A stretch of DNA of 64,000 nt from Heliocidaris tuberculata (GCA_025618425.1 CM046850.1:23880907-23944906); one strand, 5' to 3'. Shown: positions 33,924 through 46,600, counted from the stretch's first letter. The notes: generated by a model from the sequence alone, not told the origin. Numbers and translations: made by a program.

Positions 33924-36900
33924 TTAAAGTTTGGTGTGCACTGGCCCTTTAATGGTGCTTGTTCCTGCAATGGTGATCTTGTAGAGGGGCAATATAGGCA
34001 ACACAGAGAGTAAAGCGAAAGTGATGAATCCAGCCAAATACCCTATTTTGTCAACGAGGAGTCCTGCAAGAGATGTGAAGATGACCTTCCCCAGAACTTC
34101 GGCTGTGGCCATGGTGGTGTGGTGGAGGGTCTGAACAGTAGGCTGAGAAGCACGCTGGGAAGTCATCATCATCGTGGTAAAGGTTGCTGTGGTGATTGCC
34201 CCGCCCAGTAAAAGGATGAGGTAGAGTGGCAGGCACAATACTGCAAGGGTTTTGAGAATTTGGTGAGAGGGTAAATGGAATGAAATGCATTGAATTTGAA
34301 TATATACTGACAAGCATGTACATGTATGCTAAAAGAATGATTATTCACCTAAACGGACTAGGTTGAGTGATAGGGAAATACTTAAAGGGTTTTGATAATT
34401 TGGTAAGGGGGTGAATATTAATAAGATGAAACATATAATGACACGTACATATGATGATAAAAATGACTGATCACCGAGAAAGGCATAACCAAACAAAAAG
34501 AGGATCAAAACAATGTCCAGGATGTGACTTTGTCCTTTATATGCATAAGTTCAGTTATTGTGTTTGATAAATTTTCTGATTTTTGTGCAGTTAGCTACAT
34601 GTGAATGCATATATACATTTAGCAACCTGTGAACGATTCCACTATTTTGTGCTTTAATTAGGCTTTTTATTTGCCTTTGAAATACACAAACAAGCTGCAA
34701 AAATGGCTATGGGGTGGAGAAGGACCACAAGGAAAATGACAACTGATAAGTACAACCAACTGAACACAATCGAACAAATACAAAAACAAATAAAACATAT
34801 TTACTCACATAAAGGGCTTAAGTTGCCATCTAGCCAGATCATGAAAGACAGAATGGACACTGCAATGAATCTCCAGAAACATAAACTACCAAGCTCTATG
34901 GAAAGAGATCTGTGCTGAAGGCAAACAAACAAACAAACAGACATCAGTAAAGGAGTTTGTACATGTATATCAAACAATGTATCCTGTAATGATAATAATT
35001 CATAGAATAATCAACACTAACATCTCAAAGTTCTGATCAAATATGCCTATTCACGTCATCAGATACATTCACACACCAAGTGTGTGCACCATCTCGAATC
35101 CATGGGGAGTATTTCTAATACACAATGAAAGCACATATCACAATTAAATTCCAGTTTACAAGGAAAATGACTGCTAGAGTATTCTCCTGGATCATTCTTA
35201 TTTGGGAGTGCGAATGGGATCTTAATCACCTCTGCTTTGTATTGTGGTTGAGAAGCCACCCTCCAAGGAGAGAGCCAGCGATGGATACCCACTGGGCAAG
35301 TAGACCGGTCCAGAATGCTACCTGATTGGTCGTTACATGGGAATCAAGGAGGTACAGCGGAAACATGCTGATGGCACCTTGCTCACCTGCATAATAGAAG
35401 AGGGAAAGATGGAAGAAAAGAGAGAGAGAGAGAGAAAAAAAAAAGATTATAAAAAATAGAGCATAATGAGCATTAAAGATAAAAAGAGGAAGAAAGGTAG
35501 AGTTATGAAAGAGTTGAAGGTGTATGTACAGTCAGACTATTGACTGTGAAAGGAAAATGAAAAGGTTAAATTGGAAAGTATTCAATAAACATTATCTCTG
35601 ATGCATAATGCCCCAAAATTTCTTGATATGATCCATTTGTCAAAATTGATATAAAATGTACATTAGAATATTTCATATGCTCAAAATTAAATACTTATGA
35701 TTCATTGATTTTTATCGTATTGAGTCCCCTCATCTTAAATTGCCTACGGGAACCAGGTAGCTCCAGTATAAAGCCGAGGGGAAATGAGAGAGTCAGGTAG
35801 TTAACAGGTTAATCAAAGGGCTACAGTGAACCAAATCCTGTTTGAAACTATCACATTAATTTCAATTTACCTAATTTGTAGATTAGGAGGTACAGTAACA
35901 GCCATGGCGTGCCTGGAACTTTTAAAACAGATGTAAAGTCTTCATAGTGATGTATTGTTCTTTGGTTGCCATTCTGCAATGGTGATATGTTATCTGCTTT
36001 CCTGGATCCCAAGACTTCCGTTTTTCTTTCTAAAGGTGTATTATCAATGCATTCCACTCTATGTTTTATTGCGGTTCCAAAACGGTTATCACTTGATAAA
36101 TTTGATGGCGAATAATATTTTCTCTGATTTTTATATGAGCTTCGCAGATTATATCTGTGTGTAGGCAAAACTACCTGGTTAATATCGTTCTTGTCACTGC
36201 TGTAGGTAAAAGTTTGATTTTGGTCTGCACTAAGTCTGGACAGGCACTCTTTATTTTGATCGTTGTTATATGAACTTTTGAAACCATTGTTGACAAAAAA
36301 TGGTGTTTTATAAATCATGTTCTCGTCTGATCCTTCCTTATCAGTTTCTGGGTCAGATTTGAAGGCTGGAAGCCCTAAATATATCACAAGAGCAGTTACT
36401 AGGTACAGACAGGCTACACACATCATTAGCAGGCTCCATGAACAGAACTGGCTAGCCCACGTCAGCACACCTCCCCCGAACATTGCTCCAATCTTGTACG
36501 CCACGACCTGGACAGCGTTTCCCATCCCCATTTCCCTCTCTTTTAGATTCTGAATGGCGTAAGCGTCCACAGCGATGTCCTGTACAGATGCAAGGATGTT
36601 CATAGCTAAGAGAACACTGCTCAGGATCCATGCTGACTGGGCTGATATCATGGACGATACAGTGAAGATGACAGAGAGGCCAGCAAGGCTAAAGGCCAAA
36701 GGTCCTTTGATGGATGCTGAGCTCATCACCATGGGAACCCACAGGAGTTTCAGCATCCAGGGAAGATTTAGCGCCCTCAGTAGGGACACTTTGGTTAGGG
36801 AAGCACCACCAGCATGTAGGAGAATGGGTAGGAAGGCTACCTATATATCAAACAAAACAACAAAAAAAAATGCAAATGAAACACATTTTAAAGCATCATA

Positions 36901-37344
36901 GGAACTTTAACTTCAACAAAAAATACAGCTTGGATTATTAGCATATTTTTGGATCAATTAATGTATGACCCATTGGATGAATGATCTTTAAAATAAGGAG
37001 ATTATTCTGAAAACTGAAATTACACCATATAAACACTTAACGCAGTGTTCTACATAATTTTACATTTTTTATGACAATTAACATTGTTTTGCATAACATC
37101 AGTGATAACACATGTACATACATTGTAGTTATCAGAATACTACCCCAGCAAATCTTAGGAATGATTATGAGCTCTTATAATCAACTGTTAACAGCCAGAA
37201 GGGCATATATTACTCATTCAAGTTAACGTCTTTCTGGCTCTCAGCTGATTGAAGTTGCTGTGTTACCTGAAACCCATAGGGCACACCTTGGATCCCATAG
37301 AGAAGCATAAGCCAATAGATGTTGGATGATGATGGGAGCTCCAT
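33924..37344 (-). CDS. MFSD3: MFSD3-like major facilitator superfamily transporter (SLC33 family), 5 coding exons
   Basis: Coding exons, in minus-strand order: 37344-37267, 36840-35871, 35386-35230, 34909-34809, 34240-33924. All junctions are GT/AG and the phases agree (0, 1, 2, 1), giving 540 residues. Exon 1 encodes the amphipathic start and GIQGVPYGFQ. Exon 2 opens with VAFLPILLHAGGASLTKV and carries the family signatures VQDIAVDAYA (about 112-121) and GNAVQVVAYKIG (about 133-144). Exon 3 has GEQGAISMFPLYLL. Exon 5 has the last helices and ends in HTKL. The order and motifs match vertebrate MFSD3, a polytopic membrane transporter related to the SLC33A1 acetyl-CoA transporter; I do not know a firmly established substrate. 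The protein is longer than the roughly 412-residue human one because of a hydrophilic loop at about 185-325. The exon 4 acceptor (AG at 34911-34910) was chosen because the AG six bases upstream gives the wrong phase. Nearby Kozak context and 5' UTR are unresolved. Confidence 0.92.
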
Positions 37345-39140
37345 TTTGGGAACACACAGAGCTAGCTGCAGATGGATCACTTCAGCAAAATGTTAACAAA
37401 TTTCTTGTTGACATTTGCTATGTTGATATTGGTCCTTGCAAATTCATTCTCTTTACATGACATCAGGTTTGAGTTTGAGATCTGCATGGAAGTAAACAAA
37501 TATCATAATTTATTTCATATAGATCAAGACTAACATTCTATCATTCGACAATTCATTTTATACTGCCAATTCTTGAGTATACCCAACCGTTCTGTGTCGG
37601 CAATCCGAAAAGATAATTTTCAAGATTATATGAATCTTTCAAAAGAGAATATTGACAATTGATAAATATTAGCAGAATTTAGTGTTCCTTTATGACTTGT
37701 ATGCTTTTAAAAAATCTAACTGCAAACATGACAGCTTAATTATGGACACAAAACATCTCACCCACTCATAGGCCCTTGCCTATGTGGGACTGTGTCCAAT
37801 ATTCACTGTTGCAGCAGTCAAAAACACAAAATCGCTCTAAGCAAGATTTCATTTTCTTGAATTTGCTAGATTACCTGATTCAGACTCTTCAACTCTTACT
37901 GTGCCACAAATTTGGGGATTCAGGGTTGAAAGTGAAATTTTGAATAATTATTTTCCTCTCATGTGTGAATGATCTAGACTGGAAAAAGGCCTGCTGATAC
38001 ACACAAAAGCTATTGAAGCATATTCACCTGTAAAAGCTAGTCTGGAGTACAAGGTTATCTTCAGACAAGCTTGTACATGTATAAGCTAGTGCATCTCACC
38101 CTAAGCATGCTAAGGCCAGTAAGGGATGATTATCCTGCCTCAAAATTAAAATTGTCTACTTCTAGACAGAAATAACCGTCTGGTATGGGGGAATCTTTAA
38201 TATTACCGACATTTGTTTACCTTCCCCATACACAGACAGTAGTGTCCATCTCTGAATAAGAATCAAGGGGGCCATTCGAGTGGCTTCTATCTCCACGTAC
38301 CCACCGTTTTTTCTCTTTATATTTTCTCTATTTCAACCAACCAGATTTTATTACGATAGTCGTTCATATACATGAATAGGAAAAAAAAAAGAAGACTGTG
38401 TGTCTGCATGTTGGAGAAGCAAGTGAGTAAATTAAGCCTTCCAAATTCGAAGTATCAAAGACGGCCTGTATGTACGCCCTTCTGAAATCGGAAGACTGCC
38501 GAATTCGGAGGTGTGATTCTAACTTAATGATTTAATCATCTCAAATTGACTTTTTCATGCTAAGTTATTTGTTTACGCACAACACATGTCCAGTCAACAG
38601 TAGAGGCGCATGGCCGATTTGGGAGACTCTCTCCCACTTGGGAGGCATGCATGCATGCAGTCTCTGATATTGAAGACTTTGCTAACAATTAAGAGGACAA
38701 TAGAAACAACACCAACAAGGCACTTTTTCTCGGCCAATTTTTTCCCCTCAGAAATCAGAAGCCCATTTGTTTTGTGTGTGGATCATAAAAAAAAAATGTT
38801 ATGAAAAAAAAAGTAGATGGGTAAGACGGTGGATTTGGTCAAAGGGGGTACTTTTTCATGACGAATCTGCTTATCACATTTTCATTTTGAGCCAAGGTAA
38901 TCCCTGTGCCGCAAATGTAAACAAAGAAAATTTGTCTCCTAAATGGAAGACTGCGCTTATGTCTCCCAAATAGGCCAGCAAAAATGTTGCCATAAGTCTC
39001 TGATAATACTGTTAGAGATGGTCTCCCAAATAGGAAACAATCTTCAATATTGGTTGTGTGCCTCTTTTTGTTACTGGTTAAAGTTCTCACTAGTAAAAAA
39101 CTGCTTTTATTTAAGCTAGGTGAAATATTGAAAACATTCA
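37345..39140. other. Upstream flank of MFSD3
   Basis: No further coding exon is needed, because exon 1 starts with a Met in the expected place. Around 38610-39050 a word GG(G/T)AGACT(C/G)TCTCCCA(C/A)TTGGGAGG and its variants CTCCCAAATAGG recur, another short word-based repeat. Confidence 0.45.
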
Positions 39141-39149
39141 GTGACTGAA

Positions 39150-39232
39150 TTCAAGTTCAACTTGAACTTGAAGTTGAACTTCAACTTCAACTTCAACTTC
39201 AAGTTAAACTTCAACTTCAAGTCAACTTTAAG
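39150..39232 (+). repeat. AAGTTCAACTT-based microsatellite
   Basis: Alternating CAACTT, GAACTT and AAGTT hexamers form an imperfect, partly palindromic simple repeat upstream of MFSD3. Confidence 0.85.
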
Positions 39233-39282
39233 TTATGCCTATATGGGTAAAAACTTTATACCCTACTGCAGTGGCCTAGCCT

Positions 39283-39412
39283 CTTCTGGCTGGCTCTGCC
39301 AGCCGCGCCCGCCGAGTACCAGCGCAGCGCAGGTGTCGATCCCCAGGCCCCCGCCCCAGCCCCGGCGCGGCGGCGGGCGGCCTAGCCTGGCCCCGGCCCC
39401 CTAGATCTTCTC
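39283..39412 (+). other. GC-rich, CpG-containing island in AT-rich flank of MFSD3
   Basis: About 120 bases of very high GC (CCGCGCCCGCCGAG, CCCGGCGCGGCGGCGGGCGG) sit abruptly in AT-rich sequence, about 2 kb upstream of the MFSD3 start and 1.2 kb upstream of the INTS13 first coding exon. It could belong to a promoter, a foreign insert or a repeat; I see no coding evidence I trust. Confidence 0.6.
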
Positions 39413-39844
39413 AATTCCAGCTCTGAACCGACGATCTCGTAAACGCCTCTGCCATCATCTGTCTCCGGACTTGAAAAAATAGCTTTCTGAAGGGAAATTC
39501 GGATCCTTGGATCAAGCCTCAGAGTGCACTGTGGGTATGATATTCTTAGCACTATTTTTTAGTATTTTACTAAATGTTTTACTAGCTCCAGACAGTCGAA
39601 ACTGAAACCACTGTCCGTTCAACGCTACTGACTTTCTACAGCAATAAGAATTGTGTGGTCCCATACATTATAATTGATGTCTGCCACTGGATTCTAAGTT
39701 TGATCTCACAAATTAGTGTATGAGTGATCTTACTTCTTAGGCATATCATTAAGGCATTGTAAATTCTGTTTTTATATATTGATTTAAATAATTAGAGTTA
39801 GTTGATCTTACTATGATTATATTACGTGAAGTGGTAGAGTTTAG

Positions 39845-40257
39845 AACAAAAGAAGAATGAGAAGGTTGAAGGAGAAGAATGAGAAGGTCGAAGAAGAAGG
39901 AGAAGAATGAGAATGGCGAAGAAGAAGAAGAAGAGGAAGAGGAAGAGGAAGAGGAAGAGGAAGAGGAAGAAGAAGAAGAAGAAGAAGAAGAAGAAGAAGA
40001 AGAAGAAGAAGAAGAAGAAGAAGGAGGAGGAGGAGGAGGAGGAGGAGGAGGAGGAGGAGGAGGAGGAGGAGGAGGAGGAGAAGAAGAAGAAGAAGAAGAA
40101 GAAGAAGAAGAAGAAGAAGAAGGAGAAGAAGAAGGAGAAGAAGAAGGAGAAGAAGAAGAGGAAGAGGAGGAGGCATGGGAGGAGGAAGAAGAAGAAAGAG
40201 AAGGATAAGGAGGAGGAAATGAGGGATGAGAAGGAGAAGATGGAGAGGAGGAAATTG
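39845..40257 (+). repeat. Long GAA/GGA polypurine tract between MFSD3 and INTS13
   Basis: For about 400 bases the plus strand is almost wholly A and G. The core is an uninterrupted GAA run (about 39968-40022), then a GGA run (about 40023-40080), then GAA again, with AGGAAG units at the edges. It lies about 340-750 bases ahead of the INTS13 first coding exon. Confidence 0.97.
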
Positions 40258-40580
40258 ATTATTTCTAGTCGGTAGTCGCTCTGACTTGTGTTGGCTTGTG
40301 AACTTCTTTGTTCTCATAAAGTGGATGTGTTCCCTTCTCAGACATGTATAATACAAAATACGCATCTAAATAAATCTTATGCACATCCTTTGAGAAGGCA
40401 ATTGCAATACTTTTTGTCATCCTTTTATGATTCCCCAAAGGCATTCTCTCATCCATTTTAAAATTTGCAAACCATGTAGATTAATGTCTTGTCAAAGTCA
40501 GTGCTACGACTTTGATTGTCTGGTGACATTTCCACTAGACCATGACACTTTTACTAATTTAGTCTGCCTCATATTACATG

Positions 40581-40593
40581 TACTTTCTTGCAG
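40581..40593 (+). promoter_or_regulatory. Probable splice acceptor ahead of the INTS13 start codon (5' non-coding exon upstream)
   Basis: TACTTTCTTGCAG followed by GTCCATTG stands 29 bases before the INTS13 ATG. It has a pyrimidine tract and a canonical CAG. This suggests that the first coding exon is spliced to an upstream non-coding exon whose position I cannot fix. The alternative is that it is a chance match and transcription begins nearby. Confidence 0.5.
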
Positions 40594-40622
40594 GTCCATT
40601 GAGGATTACTTGATCGTTTACA

Positions 40623-43600
40623 ATGGCGTTTCCACCCAGCATGAAGACGATCTTTGTGATCGACCACTCATCCGCATTTGCCGAATCGTGCAACCAGCCA
40701 TTTGAGTTTGATGTGGTCAGCAAATCCAGGACACCAGGTAGGCTAGTTTACTTTGGCAAAAACAAAAAACAAACTAACAAAAAACTCACAGGAAATTTAT
40801 CAAAAGTTATTGGGAAAACACATAGAAGCATACAAAATTACAGACTATAAGATAACTGTAAAACATGTGAAAGGCAATGTCAGCCAGTGTTGGGTACCTC
40901 GAGATCAATCTTGATCTCAAGACCAGTCTTGAGATCGGCATCAGTAACCTCGATATTGTTCTTGATCTAGAAGGTGTTGATCTTGATCTCGGAGCTTCTG
41001 TTCTCGGAATTTTCGCTCAAGATCGCTCAAGATCAGCATTGTTATTATGTAAATTATCAAACAAAAAAGCTTTTAAAATCGTTCACCAATCGGCGAAAAC
41101 ACGACTCAGTGTTGGGTACCTCGAGATCGGCATCAGTAACCTCGATCTTGATCTCGATCTCGGACACATCTGATCTTGATCTCTGATGTTCCAATCTCGA
41201 TCCTGAGCTGCAGATCTTGATCTTGATCTGGATCTCGGACTGTCTGATCTTGATCTCGGACCCTCTGGTTTTGGACCCAACACTGATGTCAGCCATGTGT
41301 AACTGATAAAATGGACAATGAAAAAAAATCAGTCTGGAGTGAAATAGTACGTTAGATTAGACTGGAAATACGTTTGAGTCCATATATTTTTGAAAGATGT
41401 AAACTCTGTTAGAAATAGTGAACTTTTTCACACTCGGGTGTCTCAGAGAGTGTCGCAGAGACACTAGCCTCATGTATTTTACTGCTAACACTTTCATTAG
41501 GATCCGCAGAATGGAGCTGCAAAAAAAAACTTAACCACTTGCTCATGTGCTTCCTGTATTATGTCTGTAGGAATAGTAGAATTCAGTAGTCAACTGGTTA
41601 GTACCCAATTATTTTTTTTTTGTCAATCTCCTTTTAGGTATTATACCTCTAGCTCCTCTCTCCAAGTCTCTGTGGACCTGCTGTATAGAAGGCATCATGG
41701 AATACTGCAGAGTGGTCTACGATGTCTTCCCTGGAAGTAGAAATGTAGGTATAATGTCCTGGCCCAACCTGAAAATTGTCAACTTAAAATCCCGACAGGG
41801 CAATGTCCTGTCATTTTTGCATATTGACATTACATGTACAACTGTAGATTTCAATGTAAATTTCGAGTAAACCTCCCTAAAGTACCACTTTAAGTTATAT
41901 TAAAAGCAACCTGTCACTAATTTGCCTTACTGGCAACCTAAAGAAAAGATTTAATTGAAAAATAAGTATGACATTTTTATGTACAATTTGGCAATTTTTT
42001 GTTTCATTTTCATTATTATTATTATTATTATTAAGTATTTGGCATCACCTTTGCCTGGAAGGGGAAAAGCAAACTGAATCATTGTACCCCTCAGGTCTCT
42101 CCTCCCGATATAACTGATTTGGATGTGCAGGTGTTACCACTACACCGGGGTTTCCCTCTACTCTCATTCAAATAGTGCAATGGGTTCTTAACGTGCAAAG
42201 GTGGTGACTGTCCTCTACACGGGGCCTCCAGTTAACATGCTATTCGAGGGATGGAGTGTTATTCCACTGTAACATAGCCTGCGTCTATGAAACAAGGGAG
42301 GGGCATGTTAACACACAACGCAGGCTTCAGTCATCCCCCCGGGGTGGATTCGAACCCACGATCTTTGGTTCGACAGGCGGACGCTTTACCGACTGAGCCA
42401 ACTCGCCTCCTTTACATTGGTTCATTTAATAATCATTTTCATATGTCGTAGACTTTGTGAGATACTTTGTAACGATATCAATGACTGTTGCCAATTTGAG
42501 TAGGCAAAGGTGATTCATTTAGACCTTTAGTAAATTCTGAACTGCTACTGCCACTGTGTCTTCTTCTCCCCTAGGTGTGCCTCGTTGCAAGTGACAGTTT
42601 AGCACATGTCATCAATGGTTGGAGAAAAGCAGAACAGAACTCTGCACATGTAAGAGCTATTTTTTAATTGGTCAACTAATATGAAATGTAGATAAGATCA
42701 CTATTCCAAACTGTAGAAAGCAGTTGCTTAATATAATGGATTACCCTGTTTCTATAAAATAGAAAAAGCCCACGAAATGGCCTACACATACATGTAGGTT
42801 AGGGAGCATTCAGTTTGGTCTAGGAGAAGGAGTTGTCTTGAGAGCTTTCCTCCCGGGGTGATTGTTTTGAAGTATTTGAATGGAATGCCTATCATTATCA
42901 TACAAGACCTACATTCTCCAATCATAAGCCTTACCTGAGGATTTAATGTTGCACAGCGATGGAGAAATCAAGAGATGATGTCATTTCCCCCATAGAAACT
43001 CACGCCAATTTGTCTTTCATCTATGGTATAACGCTACAGATAATGACAGCCTTGGCTCACCTAGGACCACCTTCAAGAGATGGCGAGACCACATCTGCCG
43101 ATGTTAACATCACCAACGGGTTAGAGGGAGCTGTAGAGATGCTGTGCGAGAAGACTGATATCCAGCGAGAGTTGAGCGCAGACGAGTCCAGTCTAAATAC
43201 CAACCGTGGTCGTATCATATGCCTTACTTCTCTTACAAGGTGAGGTCACCAAATCATTTTCACCCATTAACATGACGGAGGTTTAATTTAAAATATGATC
43301 TAAACCGTGATTTATACCTACTCTGTGGACTAAAATATGTCCAGACCCCCTTTTTTGTTGCTTGTCTGTCATTTTAGTGTAAATCAAAACCCTCCAAATC
43401 TGATGACCTTTTGTTGTTAGCTTGTCCGAATTTTTTTGGGGGAATTGAACCCCTTTTTCTTTTTTATGCTTGATCCTGGAGCCGCCCCTGTACATGTATA
43501 TGTTCCCCTTTCTTAATAGTGTGCTTCCACACAAATCACAGCAAGTGAACTCCCCCAACAGTACCCTTTGCATCATAATCAATGAGCTATTTGGATGGAA

Positions 43601-46600
43601 TCATGTACTAAACATTCTTTTTTTTTGTTATACAGGCTTGAGCAGATTGATGAAATCAAAGACTATTTGAAGGAAAACATTCAGCACCAGAACAAGATAG
43701 CATCATCTTCAGATGAGTAAGTTTGTGAAGAATTAATTATTTATTTGTTTAGAGAGAAGGAGACAAAGGGAAAGAGAGGGAGGGAGTGAGAATTAAAGGA
43801 ATTTCTTCTTTACACAAGGGTTACTTTCAGGCCACATTGGACTTTGCTATTAAATTTGATCAGGGGGGTGTTTCATAAAGCTGTTCGTAAGTTACGAATG
43901 ACTTTACGCACGACTGGTGATATGTTCTTGTGCTAAATGAGATATCCCAGATTTTCCCTGGTGTTTTAACATGTGGGACTGAACTTCCAATAACCCTCAT
44001 CAATTTTGACAAATAATAAACTTTGCATTCGGATGCTTGTTTAACAGCAAGAATTTTAATCCACAAAGATCGGATTTCGCCTTTAGCTGATGGGAATCAA
44101 AATGATTGAGAATCTGATTAGCACCCAAGAACAGGTACCAGTCGTGCGTAAAGTCGTTCGTAACTTTACGAACAGCTTTATGAAACACCTCCCTGGGGTT
44201 TGTACAACCTATTGACAGGAATTGTTAAATGGGAGCTTTCTTTATATATGATAGCTCTGTGTAGAAGTGCTGGGTCAATTCTTGCTCAACCCCCATCTAT
44301 TTTTTTTTGTGTGTGTGTTATCTCCATGTGCCACCAAAAGAAAGTACAGTCATAACTTGCTTTAGCAACCACCTGTAAAGAAAGACCTCCTTTCTATAAG
44401 TCCCATTTCTTTTTTTCCATGAACAGTGTTTCTTATTGAAACATTTATCAAAGGAATCTGTACCCATAAAAATCACCTGCCTTTAACCCATTTCCTACGG
44501 GAACCAGGTGGTCACTGTGATAAACCTATGGGAATAAGGGAATTCAGTATTCAAAGGGTTAAGCAGAGCTGCCAAATAGTACGATTTTATCCTATTTCAT
44601 AGGATTTTTCAGTGACAATACGACACTAGGATTTTTCTCAATAAAATACGATTTATCAAAAAAATAACTATGTGTCTCCGTGTGTTTATGTATCTCTCAT
44701 TGACATTGTACATGATTGCGTATGCAAGACAGAGTTTAGGTCCAGTTTGAGTACTGCAACATTAAGTGATATTCTCACTCAGAAGGCAACATGCCAGTCT
44801 AAAGGACAAAACTGCTATGAAATGAAATTTAGTGATAGACTGTTAACAAAGTGTAAGGGAGCAGCAACAACAGCGGCAGCAGCGGCATCAGGGTCTCAAA
44901 AGTAAATGAGGTAATTGTTAAGTGAAGTTCCCTTATTGTCCCCGCCGAACGAAGTTCGCGAGGGGACTATGAAACGGGCTCCGTTCGTGTGTGCGTGTGT
45001 CCGTCCGTCCGTCCGTCCGTCCGTCCGTCCGTGCGTGCGTGCGTCTGTCCGTGTGTGTTAGAAAATGCTACTTCTCCGTCATTTCTTGGCCGATTTTGAT
45101 TCTGATTGTTTTATCTGATAGGGCTGGGTGGGGGCTTCCAAACTTTTACACAGAATTTTGAAATTCTTTAATTATGCAAATTTATGCAAATTTATTCAAA
45201 ATTGACGAAAAATGCTACTTCTCTTCTATTTCACATCGGATTTTGATTCCGATTGTTTTATCTGATAGGGCTGGGTGGGGGCTTCCAAATTTCTACACAG
45301 AATTTTGAAATTCATTAATTATGCAAATTTATGCAAATTTATTCAAAATTGACGAAAAATGCTACTTCTCCTCTATTTCACATCGGATTTTGATTCCGAT
45401 TGTTTTATCTGATAGGGCTGGGTGGGGGCTTCCAAACTTCTACACAGAATTTTGAAATTCATTAATTATGCAAATTTATGCAAATTTATTCAAAATTGAC
45501 GAAAAATGCTACTTCTCCTCTATTTCACATCGGATTTTGATTCCGATTGTTTTATCTGATAGGGCTGGGTGGGGGCTTCCAAACTTCTACACAGAATTTT
45601 GAAATTCATTATGCATGCAAATTTATGCAAATTTATTCAAAATGGCTGAAGGTTCATAATGTTTTCATGTTTTATATTTCAGTTGTATACATGCATTGTT
45701 GGTATTCTCTTCTTTTGCATGCAGTAACATTATTATTTTATTCACTAAAGTTTTTCACTGAAGTTTTAAGGTTCAGGCTAGTTAATTTCCACAGATCTGC
45801 ACTTCCGGCGGGGACATTTATTACGCATTGCGTAATTTACTCATTCACTTGTTAGAATAGGATCATTCATTATCAATAACATGTACACTGTACGTGTAGT
45901 TAAGTCACTAAATAAATTACATACATGTACTTGTATACATGTATAAATTACTACAAAATAAACAAAATTCGCAATCCTTGAGATATTGTGTAGGAAAGTA
46001 CACGACAGTTAAGAATAGGATTTTTTTCTGAAAATAGGATTTTTATGGTAAAATCATAGGATTTTTGATCAAGTGAGGTTGGCAGCTCTGGTGAAGAGCC
46101 ACCTTTCTTGTTTCTCGTTAGCAGGCTTTAAAGACAGGTTTCGCTGAAAATTTTTGTTTTTAAATTAAAAAAGCTCTAAAAATGGCGTTAAAGAGAGACA
46201 TATTAAAGCTTTTCGTCTTGCACTCATCAGAGTATTCCGTAAAACTGCTCTGTTTTACACACTTTCTTTTTCAGTCTTCTCCCGATTGACCATTGTGAGC
46301 TGTGCTTGGTCAACGTCCATCCCATTGATGAGGCTCCAGCCGTCAGCCTGACCCAAGACCTAAGTGTCATCGTCTCCTATCTGTCGTGTCATGTGACGAC
46401 CAGCAGGGCGGGGCGTCATCTGGCTGCCAAGCTCGGCACTCTCCTCCAGGATCACTTTGATCTGGCTGTTACAACGGTTACAGGCATCCCAATGAAGGTA
46501 ACCCATTGCCTGTGGGGACATGGTTCCTAGTGTATATATTAAGCCTGGGAGAAGGAGAGTATTCAATAGTCAACATGTTACCCCTTAAAGATAAAGTTGA

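Larger units (their letters stand above)
44564..46090 (+). mobile_element. Decayed hAT-like DNA transposon in INTS13 intron 5
   Basis: Terminal inverted repeats CAGAGCTGCCAA (44564) and TTGGCAGCTCTG (ending 46090) fit the CAGRG start typical of hAT elements. Subterminal TAGGATTTTT words occur at both ends. Inside, the frame at 44672-44905 reads [19 protein letters not shown] and [13 protein letters not shown], which looks like the tail of a hAT/BED transposase. The rest of the transposase is missing, and the element at 44937-45850 occupies most of the interior. The flanking 8-mers are not identical (about 4 of 8 match), so the insertion is old or the boundary is imprecise. Confidence 0.65.

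Noticed and set aside
39841..40365. Long open frames (up to 174 codons) over the GAA/GGA tract, encoding poly-Leu, poly-Glu or poly-Lys
   Set aside because: They exist only because the triplet repeat has no stops in several frames; there is no start context, splice context or complexity.
42345..42410. Possible tRNA gene (minus strand)
   Set aside because: It has good A and B boxes, but no 3' acceptor-stem half, and it continues into a SINE body ending in an ATT microsatellite.
43470..43494. GATCCTGGAGCCGCCCCTG as an end of the AGTGGCGGA element family
   Set aside because: Only one end is visible in the intron and the interior does not match, so it was not listed as an element.
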